Positions 7,177 to 15,967 are shown, counted from the first letter of the stretch. The stretch is 21,958 nt of DNA from Anaerolineaceae bacterium UBA5404 (GCA_002409625.1 DHNY01000012.1:1-21958); one strand, 5' to 3'. Numbers and translations are program-made. Notes: a model not told the origin generated them from the letters alone.

Positions 7177-8963
7177 GCCGTCGCCTCCGCTTGATAATAT
7201 TTTGCCTGTTCCTGGAACATGTGGTGATAGGCGCCTTTGGCTTGCATCAAAGCTTCGTGAGTGCCTATTTCTGCAATCATGCCATCCTCTAAAAAGACCA
7301 CGCGATCACAAAACTGGGTCGAGGACAGGCGGTGCGAGATGAAAACCGCGGTTTGATTCTTGCTGAGGTCATAATAGGTTTCATAGATGTTGGCTTCTGC
7401 CAGAGGATCCAAAGCAGCCGTCGGCTCATCCAAAATCAACAAATCGCCACCTTTATAAAGCGCGCGCGCTAACATCAGACGTTGGTTTTCGCCACCTGAA
7501 AGCACCACGCCATCCTGATGGAGATAGGTTGTCAATTGGCTGTCTGTGCCTTTGCTGAGCTTAGCAACGACTTTCCCCAGTCCAGCTTTCCCTACGGCTG
7601 TGTTTAACCTTTCCTGATCGATGGCAGCCCTTGGCGCACAGGCGATATTCTCTGCCATCGTGGTTGCAACCACGGTCACATCCTGAAAAACAACAGCAAC
7701 ATGCTCATAAAGCTCGCGGGGGTTGATTTCACGAATATCAATCCCATCAAAAAGCACACGGCCTTCAGTTGGTTTGTAAATTCCTGCAGCAAGCTTTACC
7801 AAGGTTGTTTTGCCCGCCCCATTGGTACCCACCAAGGCTAACTTTTCGCCCGGCTGGATGGTCAAATTGACATTTTTGAGGGCGTAAACAGGGTCTTTAG
7901 CATCTGCTTGATAGCTATAAGAAACATTTTCAAACTGTATTGTGTGCAAACCAGGCTTCAGCCTCGCACTGAAGTTACCCTGATCATAATCGGGCTGTTC
8001 GAAAACGGCACGATAGTTACTAACCACCTGATTGTCATGAGCAAGGTCTGCAGCCCTTGTGAAGATCTCGCGAACATAGGCACTGATGCCCAAAATCAAA
8101 CCCATATAAAGCACAAAATCCGAAACGGGCATGCCGGCTTGAACCCGCTTAAAAAGAATGATGAAACACACCACGTCACGGATGATGCAGAGTAACCAGA
8201 AAACCAGCTTGGAAATGAAACGGCGTGTAAAAAGCGTGTTAAGAAAAGGCACCCATTCAGCATAGTAATCACCAAACTTCTTTTTTATTAAAGTTGTTAT
8301 CGGGAAAAGGCGCACGTCCTTGCCGGCTTCGTTTTTAAGCGCCATGATTTCCAAATAAGTTTTTTGGTTCCAAAATGCCTCTTGCTTGGTTAATGTCTGG
8401 TTAAATTTTTTTGTTTCCCATATCAAAAAGAAACCTTGACCAATAGCCGGGAATAAGATGAGGGGAATCCAGGTCCATGCCAATTTTGCGGAAAGCGATA
8501 TGTACAAAACGGTATTTGCCAGGGCGACAACAATATCCCGCATATTGGTGAGGAAGCTTTCAACGCCAATGGTATTGCCTCGCCAAACGGCTTGACTGAT
8601 TTTCCCTTGAATGGCCTCGCTTTCCGGTCCCTCCATCAGCTCTGCAGGCAGGGTGATGCTTTTCCCACCGGCATTGGTCCCTTCAAAAATTCTGAACAAA
8701 AAATTGTTGCTAAACGTTTTTCGTTTCAAAAAGTTGGTAATTAGAAGAGACACACCCAATCCTGCCACCAATCCGAGAAAAATCAAAAAGCGCTTTTCAT
8801 CCTGCACGGCAACAATTGCACGTGAAGGCACCAGCACCAAAAGCACAGCTGAAACACAGCTAAAAAGCACAAAAAGGATGTTCCAAAGCCATGCCAACTT
8901 ATCCATGGGTAATTTTTTCCATTGATTTTTCAAAAAGCTGATGTTCTTAAAAAAGTTCTTCAT
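7173..8963 (-). CDS. ABC exporter half-transporter (permease-ATPase fusion), first of a pair
   Basis: A 596-residue type-I ABC exporter subunit. Hydrophobic segments lie near 25-47, 60-78, 143-160, 163-182, 253-272 and 281-298. ATPase motifs: Walker A GTNGAGKTT (379-387), Q-loop Gln427, signature LSGGENQ (488-494), Walker B LLILDE with Asp512/Glu513, and switch His544. Both ATPases of the pair keep the catalytic Glu, so neither site is visibly degenerate. The ATG at 8963 has AGGAG 6 bases ahead. The gene lies downstream of the LytTR/AgrC-like system, separated by a terminator and a phased direct repeat. This suggests its transcription is controlled on its own, possibly by that regulator. Confidence 0.9.
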   Translation of the reverse strand: MKNFFKNISFLKNQWKKLPMDKLAWLWNILFVLFSCVSAVLLVLVPSRAIVAVQDEKRFLIFLGLVAGLGVSLLITNFLKRKTFSNNFLFRIFEGTNAGGKSITLPAELMEGPESEAIQGKISQAVWRGNTIGVESFLTNMRDIVVALANTVLYISLSAKLAWTWIPLILFPAIGQGFFLIWETKKFNQTLTKQEAFWNQKTYLEIMALKNEAGKDVRLFPITTLIKKKFGDYYAEWVPFLNTLFTRRFISKLVFWLLCIIRDVVCFIILFKRVQAGMPVSDFVLYMGLILGISAYVREIFTRAADLAHDNQVVSNYRAVFEQPDYDQGNFSARLKPGLHTIQFENVSYSYQADAKDPVYALKNVNLTIQPGEKLALVGTNGAGKTTLVKLAAGIYKPTEGRVLFDGIDIREINPRELYEHVAVVFQDVTVVATTMAENIACAPRAAIDQERLNTAVGKAGLGKVVAKLSKGTDSQLTTYLHQDGVVLSGGENQRLMLARALYKGGDLLILDEPTAALDPLAEANIYETYYDLSKNQTAVFISHRLSSTQFCDRVVFLEDGMIAEIGTHEALMQAKGAYHHMFQEQAKYYQAEATA

Positions 8964-8998
8964 AGTATCTCCTGACCTAATTTACACCCTAAGCATAC

Positions 8999-9017
8999 AA
9001 AAAAATCCCCCGCTTGG
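8999..9017 (-). terminator. Intrinsic terminator after the AgrC-like kinase gene
   Basis: Read leftward, TCCCC and GGGGA form a short GC stem around a 5-nt loop, followed by seven Ts (9005-8999). It lies about 55 bases past the kinase stop and about 35 bases before the exporter start codon, so it would limit read-through into the exporter. Confidence 0.65.
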
Positions 9018-9027
9018 GGAGATTATG

Positions 9028-9055
9028 GCGTGAAATGTAAGTTTATAAGCGTGAA
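9028..9055. promoter_or_regulatory. 21-bp-phased direct repeat upstream of the ABC exporter
   Basis: GCGTGAA occurs at 9028-9034 and again at 9049-9055 in the same orientation, exactly 21 bp apart (two helical turns). LytTR-family regulators bind paired direct repeats with about this phasing. The element lies in the gap between the kinase stop and the exporter start, next to a gene for such a regulator. The bases do not closely match known LytTR site consensus sequences, so the role is inferred from architecture and position. Confidence 0.4.
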
Positions 9056-9071
9056 TGGTGTGAGCTTGGCT

Positions 9072-10199
9072 TTAATCATCCAATGGGACAGAAACTTCCA
9101 CTGCAAAGATGCCAGGTTCGTTTTGCAGGTTCAAAAAGCCTTGATATTTCTCCACCAACAAGCTCACCCGTTTGAGACCCAAGCCATGATCACCGCGTTT
9201 GGTGGAAATATAGTTGCGCTCGTTAAAGTCGAGGATCTCTTTTGCCGCGTTTTGAATCGATAAATACAGTTGTTCGCCCTGGGTGTCCAGGTAAAGGCGC
9301 AACCATCGCTCATCCGCCTCAATTTGGCGACAAGCTTCAATCGCGTTATCCATCAAATTGCCCAAAATGACACAAAGGTCCACATCCGTAATCGGCAAAG
9401 CCGCCAGCACCGCTACTTTCACGTTCATGTCGATGCTGTATTTTTTCGCCAGGCTGAGCTTGCTGTTGAGGATCGCGTCCACCATGGCGTTACCCGACTT
9501 CACCAGGGTGTCAATGCTATCCAATTCCGCTTCGAGTTCGTTGAGGTATTCGCCAAGCTCTTCCACCTGCCCTTGCGCCAGGTAGGATTTAAAACTCTGC
9601 AAGTGGTTGTGATAATCATGCCGCCAACCGCGCATTTGCAGGTAGATATCCTTCACTTCCTGATAATGGCTCTCAAGCAGGCTTCTTTGAAAAGCGGCTG
9701 AACTCAAATCGTAGCGTTTTTGAACCGCAAGCAAAACCTGATCAAGTGTGATGAAGCTAAGCAAAACCAAGGCGATTTCCAAAGGCAAAAGTGGGACAAA
9801 GCCTAGCCCGACAAAAAGCGCGCTTATCAAGAGCAAGCGTTGCCAATTGAGCGCCTTGGTCCAAGCCCAGATGCCCAACAGTCCCAAACCAAAAGTTAAA
9901 GGAAAAGCAAGCCGCAAGGGCAAGAGCAAAGCAAACAGGCTCACAAGAGTCAAGGTGGGCAATAGCCACTTGAGCTGATGCAAAAAAGGCTCATCATCAT
10001 AAAACAGCTCAAAGAAGACTAGCAACACGCTTCCACCCGCAAAAAATATCCAAGAGCGCTGTAAAAGGATAGCGGCAGCTGAAAACCCGCCTTCAATCAA
10101 GCCCAAAACAAGCAATACGACCCAGTTGGCTTTAATGCGTCCCAATCGAAACAGCATGTAAATTGGCAACAAAAACAGCAGCAGGCTTAATAAATTCAC
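9072..10199 (-). CDS. Membrane sensor histidine kinase, AgrC/GHKL type
   Basis: A histidine kinase of the LytS/AgrC-like class. I start it at GTG 10199, which overlaps the stop of the response regulator gene as GTGA with GGGAG upstream. The longer frame from 10250 would overlap the regulator by 55 bases and begins with an unconvincing stretch. The protein (375 residues) opens with about six or seven tightly spaced hydrophobic segments over its first ~165 residues, the usual polytopic peptide-sensing domain of this class. The H-box is RHDYHNHLQ, the N-box NLMDNAIEAC and the G-box GDHGLGLKRV, which places it close to AgrC and ComD. It should autophosphorylate and pass phosphate to the LytTR regulator encoded just upstream. 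Signal unknown; kinases of this class often sense peptides. Confidence 0.88.
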   Translation of the reverse strand: MNLLSLLLFLLPIYMLFRLGRIKANWVVLLVLGLIEGGFSAAAILLQRSWIFFAGGSVLLVFFELFYDDEPFLHQLKWLLPTLTLVSLFALLLPLRLAFPLTFGLGLLGIWAWTKALNWQRLLLISALFVGLGFVPLLPLEIALVLLSFITLDQVLLAVQKRYDLSSAAFQRSLLESHYQEVKDIYLQMRGWRHDYHNHLQSFKSYLAQGQVEELGEYLNELEAELDSIDTLVKSGNAMVDAILNSKLSLAKKYSIDMNVKVAVLAALPITDVDLCVILGNLMDNAIEACRQIEADERWLRLYLDTQGEQLYLSIQNAAKEILDFNERNYISTKRGDHGLGLKRVSLLVEKYQGFLNLQNEPGIFAVEVSVPLDD

Positions 10200-10945
10200 T
10201 GAACTTGCTCCCAGCGGTAGGCAAGCCAGGCTTTGGAGACCGCCTCCCAACGACCGCGTGCGATGGGGATCAAGAAGCCATCCGCCAGCTTCAGCTCATC
10301 CCGCCCAATGCGCGAAACCCATCCCATATGCACCAAAAAACTGCGGTGTGGCGAGATAAAAACACCTTTGCCGGCAGCTTCCTCCAAGCGTTCTTGCCAA
10401 ACTTGCAAAGACTCGCGGCTGGAAAATTCAAGCAATGGCGCGTCAACCGGCTTTCCGGGTTGGCTATAAAACAAAGTGCTTACATGCCCCAAAACTTCCA
10501 GGTAGCGAATGGCATCCACCGGAATTTCCTTAAGTATTCCACCTTGCTCCAAAATAAGCATGGGTGCTTTAGTGGCAAGTTGTTTTTTAGCTTTTTCCAA
10601 CACGGCGTTGAGCTCTTTTTGCCCGGCGGGCTTCAAAATATAATCCAGCGCGCTCACTTTATAGCCTTGAAAAACGAATTCCTTTTCGCCGGTGATGAAG
10701 ACCACCGCGGTTTCGTTGCCCTTTTCGCGCAAGGATTCAACCATCTCCATGCCGCTCGCGCCGGGCAGGTGAATGTCGACCAAAAGCAGGTCAAACGCTT
10801 CAGCGGCATGGGCAAAGCGGAAGCGCTCTGCGTCTTCAAAGTCGCGCACACTGCCGGTTGGAGCTTCGCGCGCCAGCCAATCCCGCACCATGCTCAATAG
10901 CGCCTCGCGTTGGATTTTGTCGTCTTCAATAATGGCTATGTTCAT
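10196..10945 (-). CDS. Response regulator with LytTR DNA-binding domain
   Basis: A 249-residue regulator. The receiver domain has the acidic pair EDD (7-9), phospho-acceptor Asp57 in LLLVDIHLPG, Thr85 and Lys105 (ILKP). A linker is followed from about residue 130 by a LytTR domain; …DAIRYLEVLGHVSTLF… and FISPHRSFLVHMGWVSRI are characteristic. It should act as a transcription activator on paired direct repeats once phosphorylated by the AgrC-like kinase, whose gene overlaps its stop by 4 bases. ATG 10945 has AGGAAAG just ahead. The nearest plausible target is the ABC exporter pair, through the phased repeat at 9028-9055. Confidence 0.9.
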   Translation of the reverse strand: MNIAIIEDDKIQREALLSMVRDWLAREAPTGSVRDFEDAERFRFAHAAEAFDLLLVDIHLPGASGMEMVESLREKGNETAVVFITGEKEFVFQGYKVSALDYILKPAGQKELNAVLEKAKKQLATKAPMLILEQGGILKEIPVDAIRYLEVLGHVSTLFYSQPGKPVDAPLLEFSSRESLQVWQERLEEAAGKGVFISPHRSFLVHMGWVSRIGRDELKLADGFLIPIARGRWEAVSKAWLAYRWEQVQ

Positions 10946-11040
10946 GCGCTTTCCTGTCTGGCTTTATTGTACTCACAGAATAAGATATGCGGGGTGTTTT
11001 TTATGGCCAGGTGCCAGTCTTCGACAAGCCACCGCACCAT
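10942..11040 (-). CDS. Possible 32-residue small protein ahead of the LytTR regulator
   Basis: An open frame of 32 codons begins with ATG at 11040, and its stop overlaps the regulator start as ATGA, the pattern of coupled genes. It ends …TPHILFCEYNKARQESA, with a single Cys near the C-terminus followed by a polar tail. No Shine-Dalgarno sequence precedes the ATG. TATATA ends 6 bases before it, the same leaderless geometry as the TetR gene, but the -35 is poor. A signalling peptide gene would be expected near an AgrC-like kinase, and no other candidate is visible. No AgrB-like processing enzyme is present. The frame may also be chance. Confidence 0.25.
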   Translation of the reverse strand: MVRWLVEDWHLAIKNTPHILFCEYNKARQESA

Positions 11041-11148
11041 CACGACTATATAAAGGATGACTGCTGCTCTTCCTATCTTATACGACCCTGGTCACAAGTC
11101 AGAATGTTTTCGAAAAAAATAGCTTGATAAGGTTATAATCTTTTCTGC

Positions 11149-12321
11149 TTAGCGGTAGTGCATCGAGCTTAAACAATAAATATAGTAGGCAATGCCTCCC
11201 GCGAATTGCAAAAAGTAAGTTGTCGCAAATGATATTTTTTGAATCAAATAATCCCGCTCTTTGGTAAAAAAGGTGTCAAAAGCTTTCCTAAGGATAATAA
11301 TCACCAGCAAAAACAGCGCGATTTGACCGCTCCATCTAAAGTTGCCGTGCATGGTTTTTCTGCCTGTTTCAGCAAGAAAGTAGTTTTGGAAGATCCCAAT
11401 GGCAAACATAAGCCATCCCAGGAACAAGAGCCTGTCAGAAATCAATTCTTTGCGAAAAACGATTAATCCTTGAATAACAAACAAACTGGACAATAGAAAC
11501 TTTAACAGAAGATGTTTCGAAAAAGCTGATTCAACCACAAATGGCGCCAGAATAATGCCTGCTTCTGAGCTCTTTGCGCCGTAAACCCCAGAATATTGCA
11601 AGGCAAGGATGATGAGTCCCGGCAGCGCGAAACCCAAAACAAGCATCCACTTATCAAAGGCTTTTTTGGTGATGAGTAAATATAAAAACACAATGCCCAA
11701 GGCAGGCAAAAAGACCAACACAAAATTCGGTTTAATGCCTGAGGAAAGCGCAATGACAGCCGCACTCAAAAAGACCAATGATTTCTTATTCGCGGCATGG
11801 TTCAAGGCTTTTTCAGCAAGCATCACCGATAAGATCGCCGCGGGTTTAAGCAGGTTTACCGTTGGATTATGATAATTCGCGATGCCAATGTATCCGAAAT
11901 AAAACAACCCATCCTTTAAGGCCAGGATCATGAAAGGCGCCAACAAGGTTACGCTAACAGAGGCAATGACGCGCCAAATCTCCCGCGACTTTCCTTCGAG
12001 ATCGCCAATCCAAAGGTAAACCAGCGCTCCATTTAGCCCGCTAACAAAAATTTGCAACAAAAGCATCCCAGCGTAGAGACCAATCGCGCCGCCGCTAATC
12101 TTGGTTAAAAAGATCATCATGAGTTGGAGGACGGGATGACCCGCCACACCAGGCTCAAAAGTGCCCTTGTCCAGGAATTCCTGGGCAAACACCACATGTT
12201 GTCCAAAATCACTGTCTACCGGTTGTGTAATTCGGTAGTAAAAAACAGGGATACTCACAATGACGCAAAGCACAAAAGTGAGAATAAGGTTTTTTCTTTT
12301 GGAAAGGTTTTTTTTGAGCAT
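11149..12321 (-). CDS. Polytopic membrane protein, possibly GT-C-like glycosyltransferase
   Basis: About 390 residues, mostly hydrophobic helices joined by short basic loops. I choose ATG 12321, 8 bases after AGAAAG; ATG 12327, ATG 12339 and TTG 12348 are in frame and cannot be excluded. TM1 (about 11-28) is followed by a first outer loop with DSDFGQH (36-42) and then GHPVLQ. An acidic or His motif in that position is typical of GT-C glycosyltransferases, which use polyprenyl-phosphate sugars at the outer membrane face. The rest has about eight further helices and no motif I recognise. The assignment is by topology only; it could be another kind of integral membrane protein. It is a single leftward gene, divergent from the ABC/FtsX operon. 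Confidence 0.6.
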   Translation of the reverse strand: MLKKNLSKRKNLILTFVLCVIVSIPVFYYRITQPVDSDFGQHVVFAQEFLDKGTFEPGVAGHPVLQLMMIFLTKISGGAIGLYAGMLLLQIFVSGLNGALVYLWIGDLEGKSREIWRVIASVSVTLLAPFMILALKDGLFYFGYIGIANYHNPTVNLLKPAAILSVMLAEKALNHAANKKSLVFLSAAVIALSSGIKPNFVLVFLPALGIVFLYLLITKKAFDKWMLVLGFALPGLIILALQYSGVYGAKSSEAGIILAPFVVESAFSKHLLLKFLLSSLFVIQGLIVFRKELISDRLLFLGWLMFAIGIFQNYFLAETGRKTMHGNFRWSGQIALFLLVIIILRKAFDTFFTKERDYLIQKISFATTYFLQFAGGIAYYIYCLSSMHYR

Positions 12322-12629
12322 ATCCATTTCTTTCTGCATCCAAGCCAAAAAGTGGTGTTAATGGCAACTTTTTCCTTACCATTATAACTGCACAATCATC
12401 AATCCTTTCCATTTTCAAAGACTCAGATGGAACTCAATAAGTCATCAATCCACAAGCAAAACCAATCAACCGGATGCATCATCAAAGGCAAATGCGACTT
12501 TAGTCTTAGTCCTTTTCCACCTTCTGCCTGATGGCAAAAGCCATCCTGACTTCTATACTAGTAACATAAACGGAATGGCTCTGGCATCTCCGACAAACTT
12601 GATTTAATACAACAAAATGAGGTAAATAT
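12322..12629. promoter_or_regulatory. Divergent promoter region with palindrome GATGGC-AAAA-GCCATC
   Basis: This gap separates the leftward membrane protein gene from the rightward ABC operon. On the - strand a perfect TATAAT (12386-12381) could serve the membrane protein gene, about 60 bases before its start, though its -35 is poor. On the + strand TATACT (12554-12559) could be the -10 of the ABC operon. The -35 position is not consensus and is instead covered by a perfect inverted repeat (12530-12545: GATGGC, AAAA, GCCATC). An activator site overlapping a weak -35 would fit a regulated promoter. AGGT ahead of ATG 12630 is the ribosome binding site. Confidence 0.4.
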
Positions 12630-13445
12630 ATGCAAACCAACACAATTGTCCACGTTCAAAACCTCTCAAAAGAGCTCTCGAACGATGAAAAAACATTTCC
12701 CATCCTGCACAACATCAACCTAAGCATCCAACAAGGTGAATGGGTTTCCCTGGTCGGGCCCAGTGGCTCCGGCAAAACCACCCTCTTGGGCATCATGGCA
12801 GGCATCGACAAACCTACCAACGGCAGAATTTTTATGGAAGGTCAGGAAATTAGCAGCATGCGCGAGGCTCAATTAGCTCATTTTCGCAACCAACGCATTG
12901 GCATTATTTTCCAATCATTCTTCCTCATCAGCAGCCTAACCGCACTTGAAAACGTAGCGGTGCCGCTTTTTATCGGCAAAAACAAACGCCAGGCACTCGA
13001 CAAAGCCGCTGACATGCTCGCCCAGGTTGGCCTTTCGCACCGCCTGAACAACCGCCCGCATCAGCTTTCGGGTGGCGAACAACAACGTGTCGCCATCGCG
13101 CGCGCTTTGGTTACCGAACCGGCAATCCTTTACGCCGATGAACCCACCGGCAACCTGGACAGCGTCGCCAGCCAACAGCTCATCGCGTTACTCAAGTCTC
13201 TGCGCCAGCGTCAAAACCTGACCTTAATGGTCGTAACCCACGACAACACCATCGCCGCACATGGCGACCGGGTTTTGCATCTTTATGATGGTATGTTGGT
13301 CAACGATCCCAAAGCCGCCATTCAGCCCATGGCGCCAAACATGCAAAGCGACATCCCACAAGCCATGCCAAGCCAGGCTGTGCCTGTGCTTCCCAACCAA
13401 GCGAACCCATACGCAGCACAAAATCAAACCTGGGGGAAACAATAA
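12630..13445 (+). CDS. ABC transporter ATPase, MacB/LolD type
   Basis: A 271-residue ATPase that should pair with the FtsX-type permease encoded next. Walker A is GPSGSGKTT (about 43-51), then Q-loop FQS, signature LSGGEQQRV, Walker B ILYADEP with catalytic Glu, the D-loop GNLDS typical of the LolD/MacB/FtsE branch, and switch His in VVTHD. The last ~45 residues are a Gln/Pro/Ala/Met-rich tail without predicted fold, longer than usual for the family. Its stop overlaps the permease start by one base (TAATG), so the pair is translationally coupled. Such systems extract lipoproteins, export peptides or remove antimicrobial peptides by mechanotransmission; which of these applies is unknown. Confidence 0.93.
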   Translation: MQTNTIVHVQNLSKELSNDEKTFPILHNINLSIQQGEWVSLVGPSGSGKTTLLGIMAGIDKPTNGRIFMEGQEISSMREAQLAHFRNQRIGIIFQSFFLISSLTALENVAVPLFIGKNKRQALDKAADMLAQVGLSHRLNNRPHQLSGGEQQRVAIARALVTEPAILYADEPTGNLDSVASQQLIALLKSLRQRQNLTLMVVTHDNTIAAHGDRVLHLYDGMLVNDPKAAIQPMAPNMQSDIPQAMPSQAVPVLPNQANPYAAQNQTWGKQ

Positions 13446-15967
13446 TGAAAGCCAACCGACCCTACTTCCTGCAGATTGCCGCGCGCAACCTCAAGCATGG
13501 CGGGCAGCGTGCGGTTTTAGCCATCCTGTGTATCGTGTTCGGCGTTATGTCCTTCGTTGGCATGTATACGGTTGCAAAAACACTGCAACCCGTCCTTCTG
13601 CTTAAATCGCATGAGATTCTGGGTGGCGATTTCACCGTCAACCGCAATTACGGACTGAATTTTACTGAGGAACACGTCACCGAGTTTGAAAAACTGAAGA
13701 GAGAAGGCAAAATCAGCGAATTCACCATGATTGCTGGCGCTGGCGACGTGATGTTCAAAACCAAAGACAGTGCTGTTTGGCATTACCCCAAGACTGCCAT
13801 GGGTGTTGACACGCGCAACTACCCAATCGCTGGTAATTTCACCGTAAAAGACGCTTCGGTCAAAAACCCCGTCAAGCTCCTTGAACAGCCACAAAGCGTT
13901 TTGCTCACCGCAGATTTAACCGAAAACTATAAAATCAACGTCGGCGATGAAATCGTGCTCAGTGACATCTCGATTGGTAAACCAGTGCAGGCTAAGGTAG
14001 TCGGCATCCTTATCGATACGCCCAACCATGAAGGTTCTAAGGTTTATTTCAGTTATGATGTCGCCAGGCAAATTGGCAATGGCGAACTGAACCTCAGAAC
14101 TGCCATCGTCAACGGCAGAGATTATGATGTTATTATCGATTTTACCGAAAAATATGATTGCTGGGCCTGGAACGCGCAAGGCATGGCGGAAAGCCGATCC
14201 CAACGTGACAGCACCTTCCAGCTCATGTTCAATTCCGCCGGTGGCATCGGCCTTTTGGTGGGTGGCATTGGCGTTGCCAACACCATGATTGTGCTCATCA
14301 GCCGCCGTCGCAAACAAATTGCCACCTGGAAGCTCCTGGGCTACGAAAACGGACACATCCGCGCTATTTTCATGATCGAAGCCTTGCTAATGGGGCTTAT
14401 TGGCAGCATTATTGGCGCCGGTCTGGGCGTTTTACTTTCCAAGTATCTCACCCGCCTCTTCTTGCGCACCGCAACCTGGCTTGTACTTTGGCAACCCAAC
14501 GTGCCCGCAATTGTTATTGGCTTGGTCATGGGCATTCTCACCGCCTTGCTCTTCGCGCTTTGGGCGATTTTGCGAGCCGCGAACGTGAGCCCTGCCGAGG
14601 TGCTGCGCTCTGAAGAGGGCAAAAAAGACAAAATGGCACTCGCCAAATCCGTGCTTTTGCTCTTTTTGATGGGTGTGCCATACTTATTGTTCACCGCTTA
14701 CATCATTGGCTCAGTGGTCAAAGGCTCAATGTACATGGGAATCGCCATTGTTATCCTGGTTTTGGTGTGCTTCTTTATGGCGGGCGGCATCTGGTTCTTT
14801 ACCGCACTGTTGCCCACCAAACGCGTGCCCCAACTCTTTTTGGCACGCCAACACCTCAGACGTGATGGCATCACACCCATTATGGCAGGTGCCGCGCTCT
14901 TTGTGGGCGTGCTGGTCATCCTCTTTTCTGCACTCGCCGTGGAAAGCTCCAAGGCTTATGGCGTAGACTATAGAAAGCTCTGGGATGGTCCCAACCTCGT
15001 GATTTTAGCTCCCGCCGAGCAGGAATCACAGGTGCTTGAAGCTGTCAAAAAGATCAATCCCATTGACAGCAACCTGGGTTTTAGTACAAAAGTAAAGTCA
15101 GTCAATCCAAGCGACCCCAACTTCCTGATTCTCTCGCGCGAAAAACCATTAGAACATACGATTCTATTCGGTAATTTTGAAACCAGTAAAGGCATCTTTG
15201 TCTCAGATCAAACCTATATCCAAAGTGATGGCGACGAGTTTATCCATATTCACGTTGACAAAAAAGGGGAACTGCAAAACCAACGGCCTTTTGAGATTGA
15301 ATTCTTTGACGGTAAAAAAGTGACTTTGGATGTCGTAGGTACTTACGAAGGTGGGCTCAACCTGCCTACTCAAGGACATAACTTCCGCCCCATCTTGATG
15401 AACAACGAAACCTTAAAAGCGCTAACGAAACCCGATCAACTGCAATATTACCTGACGCTCTCACCCGAAGATCTCAAAGCCGCGCCAGAAAAATTAGCCG
15501 GTTTGAGCGATAAAGCCATAGTTGTTAACATCTACGAATGGTTTGGACGCATGAACCAAGGCAACCACAACTTCTTTATGCTTGGTTTGGCGATGGCTGC
15601 CCTGGCATTCTCGGCTGGTTTTGTGCTGATTGCCAACTCGGTAAGCCTCGCCATCCTCAATCGCCGCTATGAAATTGGCGTTTTGAAGTGTGTGGGCTAT
15701 TCACGGGGTAAAATTATGGCAAGCTTGGTGTTAGAGTACCTGATTGTAGGCGCGACCGCGTTCCTGGCTGCTTTTGGCGTTTCACAGGCATTGCTGCTTG
15801 TCATCCGCCAGACCAATGATCATGCGGCTGCTATCCTCAAGCTGCCCTTTAGCGCAATTGCTGTATCAGCTGTAATTAGCCTGTTGCTCACCAGCCTGGC
15901 GGTTATTGCGGTGGCGTGGAGACCCATCCAGGTTTCACCAACGATAGTCTTGTCGGATCGTGAGTAA
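13445..15967 (+). CDS. ABC transporter permease, two FtsX domains (MacB/LolCE-like)
   Basis: An 840-residue membrane protein with duplicated FtsX architecture. TM1 (about 23-44) is followed by an outer MacB-like domain to about 255. The first FtsX block (256-385) contains RRRKQIATWKLLGY, the cytoplasmic coupling motif. Hydrophobic segments at about 400-424, 430-455 and 476-497 precede a second outer domain (about 500-720). The second FtsX block at the C-terminus repeats the coupling motif as RRYEIGVLKCVGY. This two-block layout is that of large permeases working with a single MacB/LolD-like ATPase dimer, such as those associated with peptide-antibiotic response. The kinase gene begins 50 bases downstream without an obvious terminator or promoter, so transporter and sensor probably form one operon. 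Confidence 0.92.
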   Translation: MKANRPYFLQIAARNLKHGGQRAVLAILCIVFGVMSFVGMYTVAKTLQPVLLLKSHEILGGDFTVNRNYGLNFTEEHVTEFEKLKREGKISEFTMIAGAGDVMFKTKDSAVWHYPKTAMGVDTRNYPIAGNFTVKDASVKNPVKLLEQPQSVLLTADLTENYKINVGDEIVLSDISIGKPVQAKVVGILIDTPNHEGSKVYFSYDVARQIGNGELNLRTAIVNGRDYDVIIDFTEKYDCWAWNAQGMAESRSQRDSTFQLMFNSAGGIGLLVGGIGVANTMIVLISRRRKQIATWKLLGYENGHIRAIFMIEALLMGLIGSIIGAGLGVLLSKYLTRLFLRTATWLVLWQPNVPAIVIGLVMGILTALLFALWAILRAANVSPAEVLRSEEGKKDKMALAKSVLLLFLMGVPYLLFTAYIIGSVVKGSMYMGIAIVILVLVCFFMAGGIWFFTALLPTKRVPQLFLARQHLRRDGITPIMAGAALFVGVLVILFSALAVESSKAYGVDYRKLWDGPNLVILAPAEQESQVLEAVKKINPIDSNLGFSTKVKSVNPSDPNFLILSREKPLEHTILFGNFETSKGIFVSDQTYIQSDGDEFIHIHVDKKGELQNQRPFEIEFFDGKKVTLDVVGTYEGGLNLPTQGHNFRPILMNNETLKALTKPDQLQYYLTLSPEDLKAAPEKLAGLSDKAIVVNIYEWFGRMNQGNHNFFMLGLAMAALAFSAGFVLIANSVSLAILNRRYEIGVLKCVGYSRGKIMASLVLEYLIVGATAFLAAFGVSQALLLVIRQTNDHAAAILKLPFSAIAVSAVISLLLTSLAVIAVAWRPIQVSPTIVLSDRE

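Noticed and set aside
10200..10250. Longer start (10250) for the AgrC-like kinase
   Set aside because: It would overlap the regulator by 55 bases; GTG 10199 gives a 4-base overlap, a good ribosome binding site and an N-terminus that begins directly with a membrane helix.
10163..10900. 245-codon + frame opposite the LytTR regulator
   Set aside because: It is the shadow of the regulator and kinase genes, whose families are clear.
11134..11139. TATAAT on the + strand
   Set aside because: No -35 at normal spacing, and it would only transcribe the antisense strand of the membrane protein gene.
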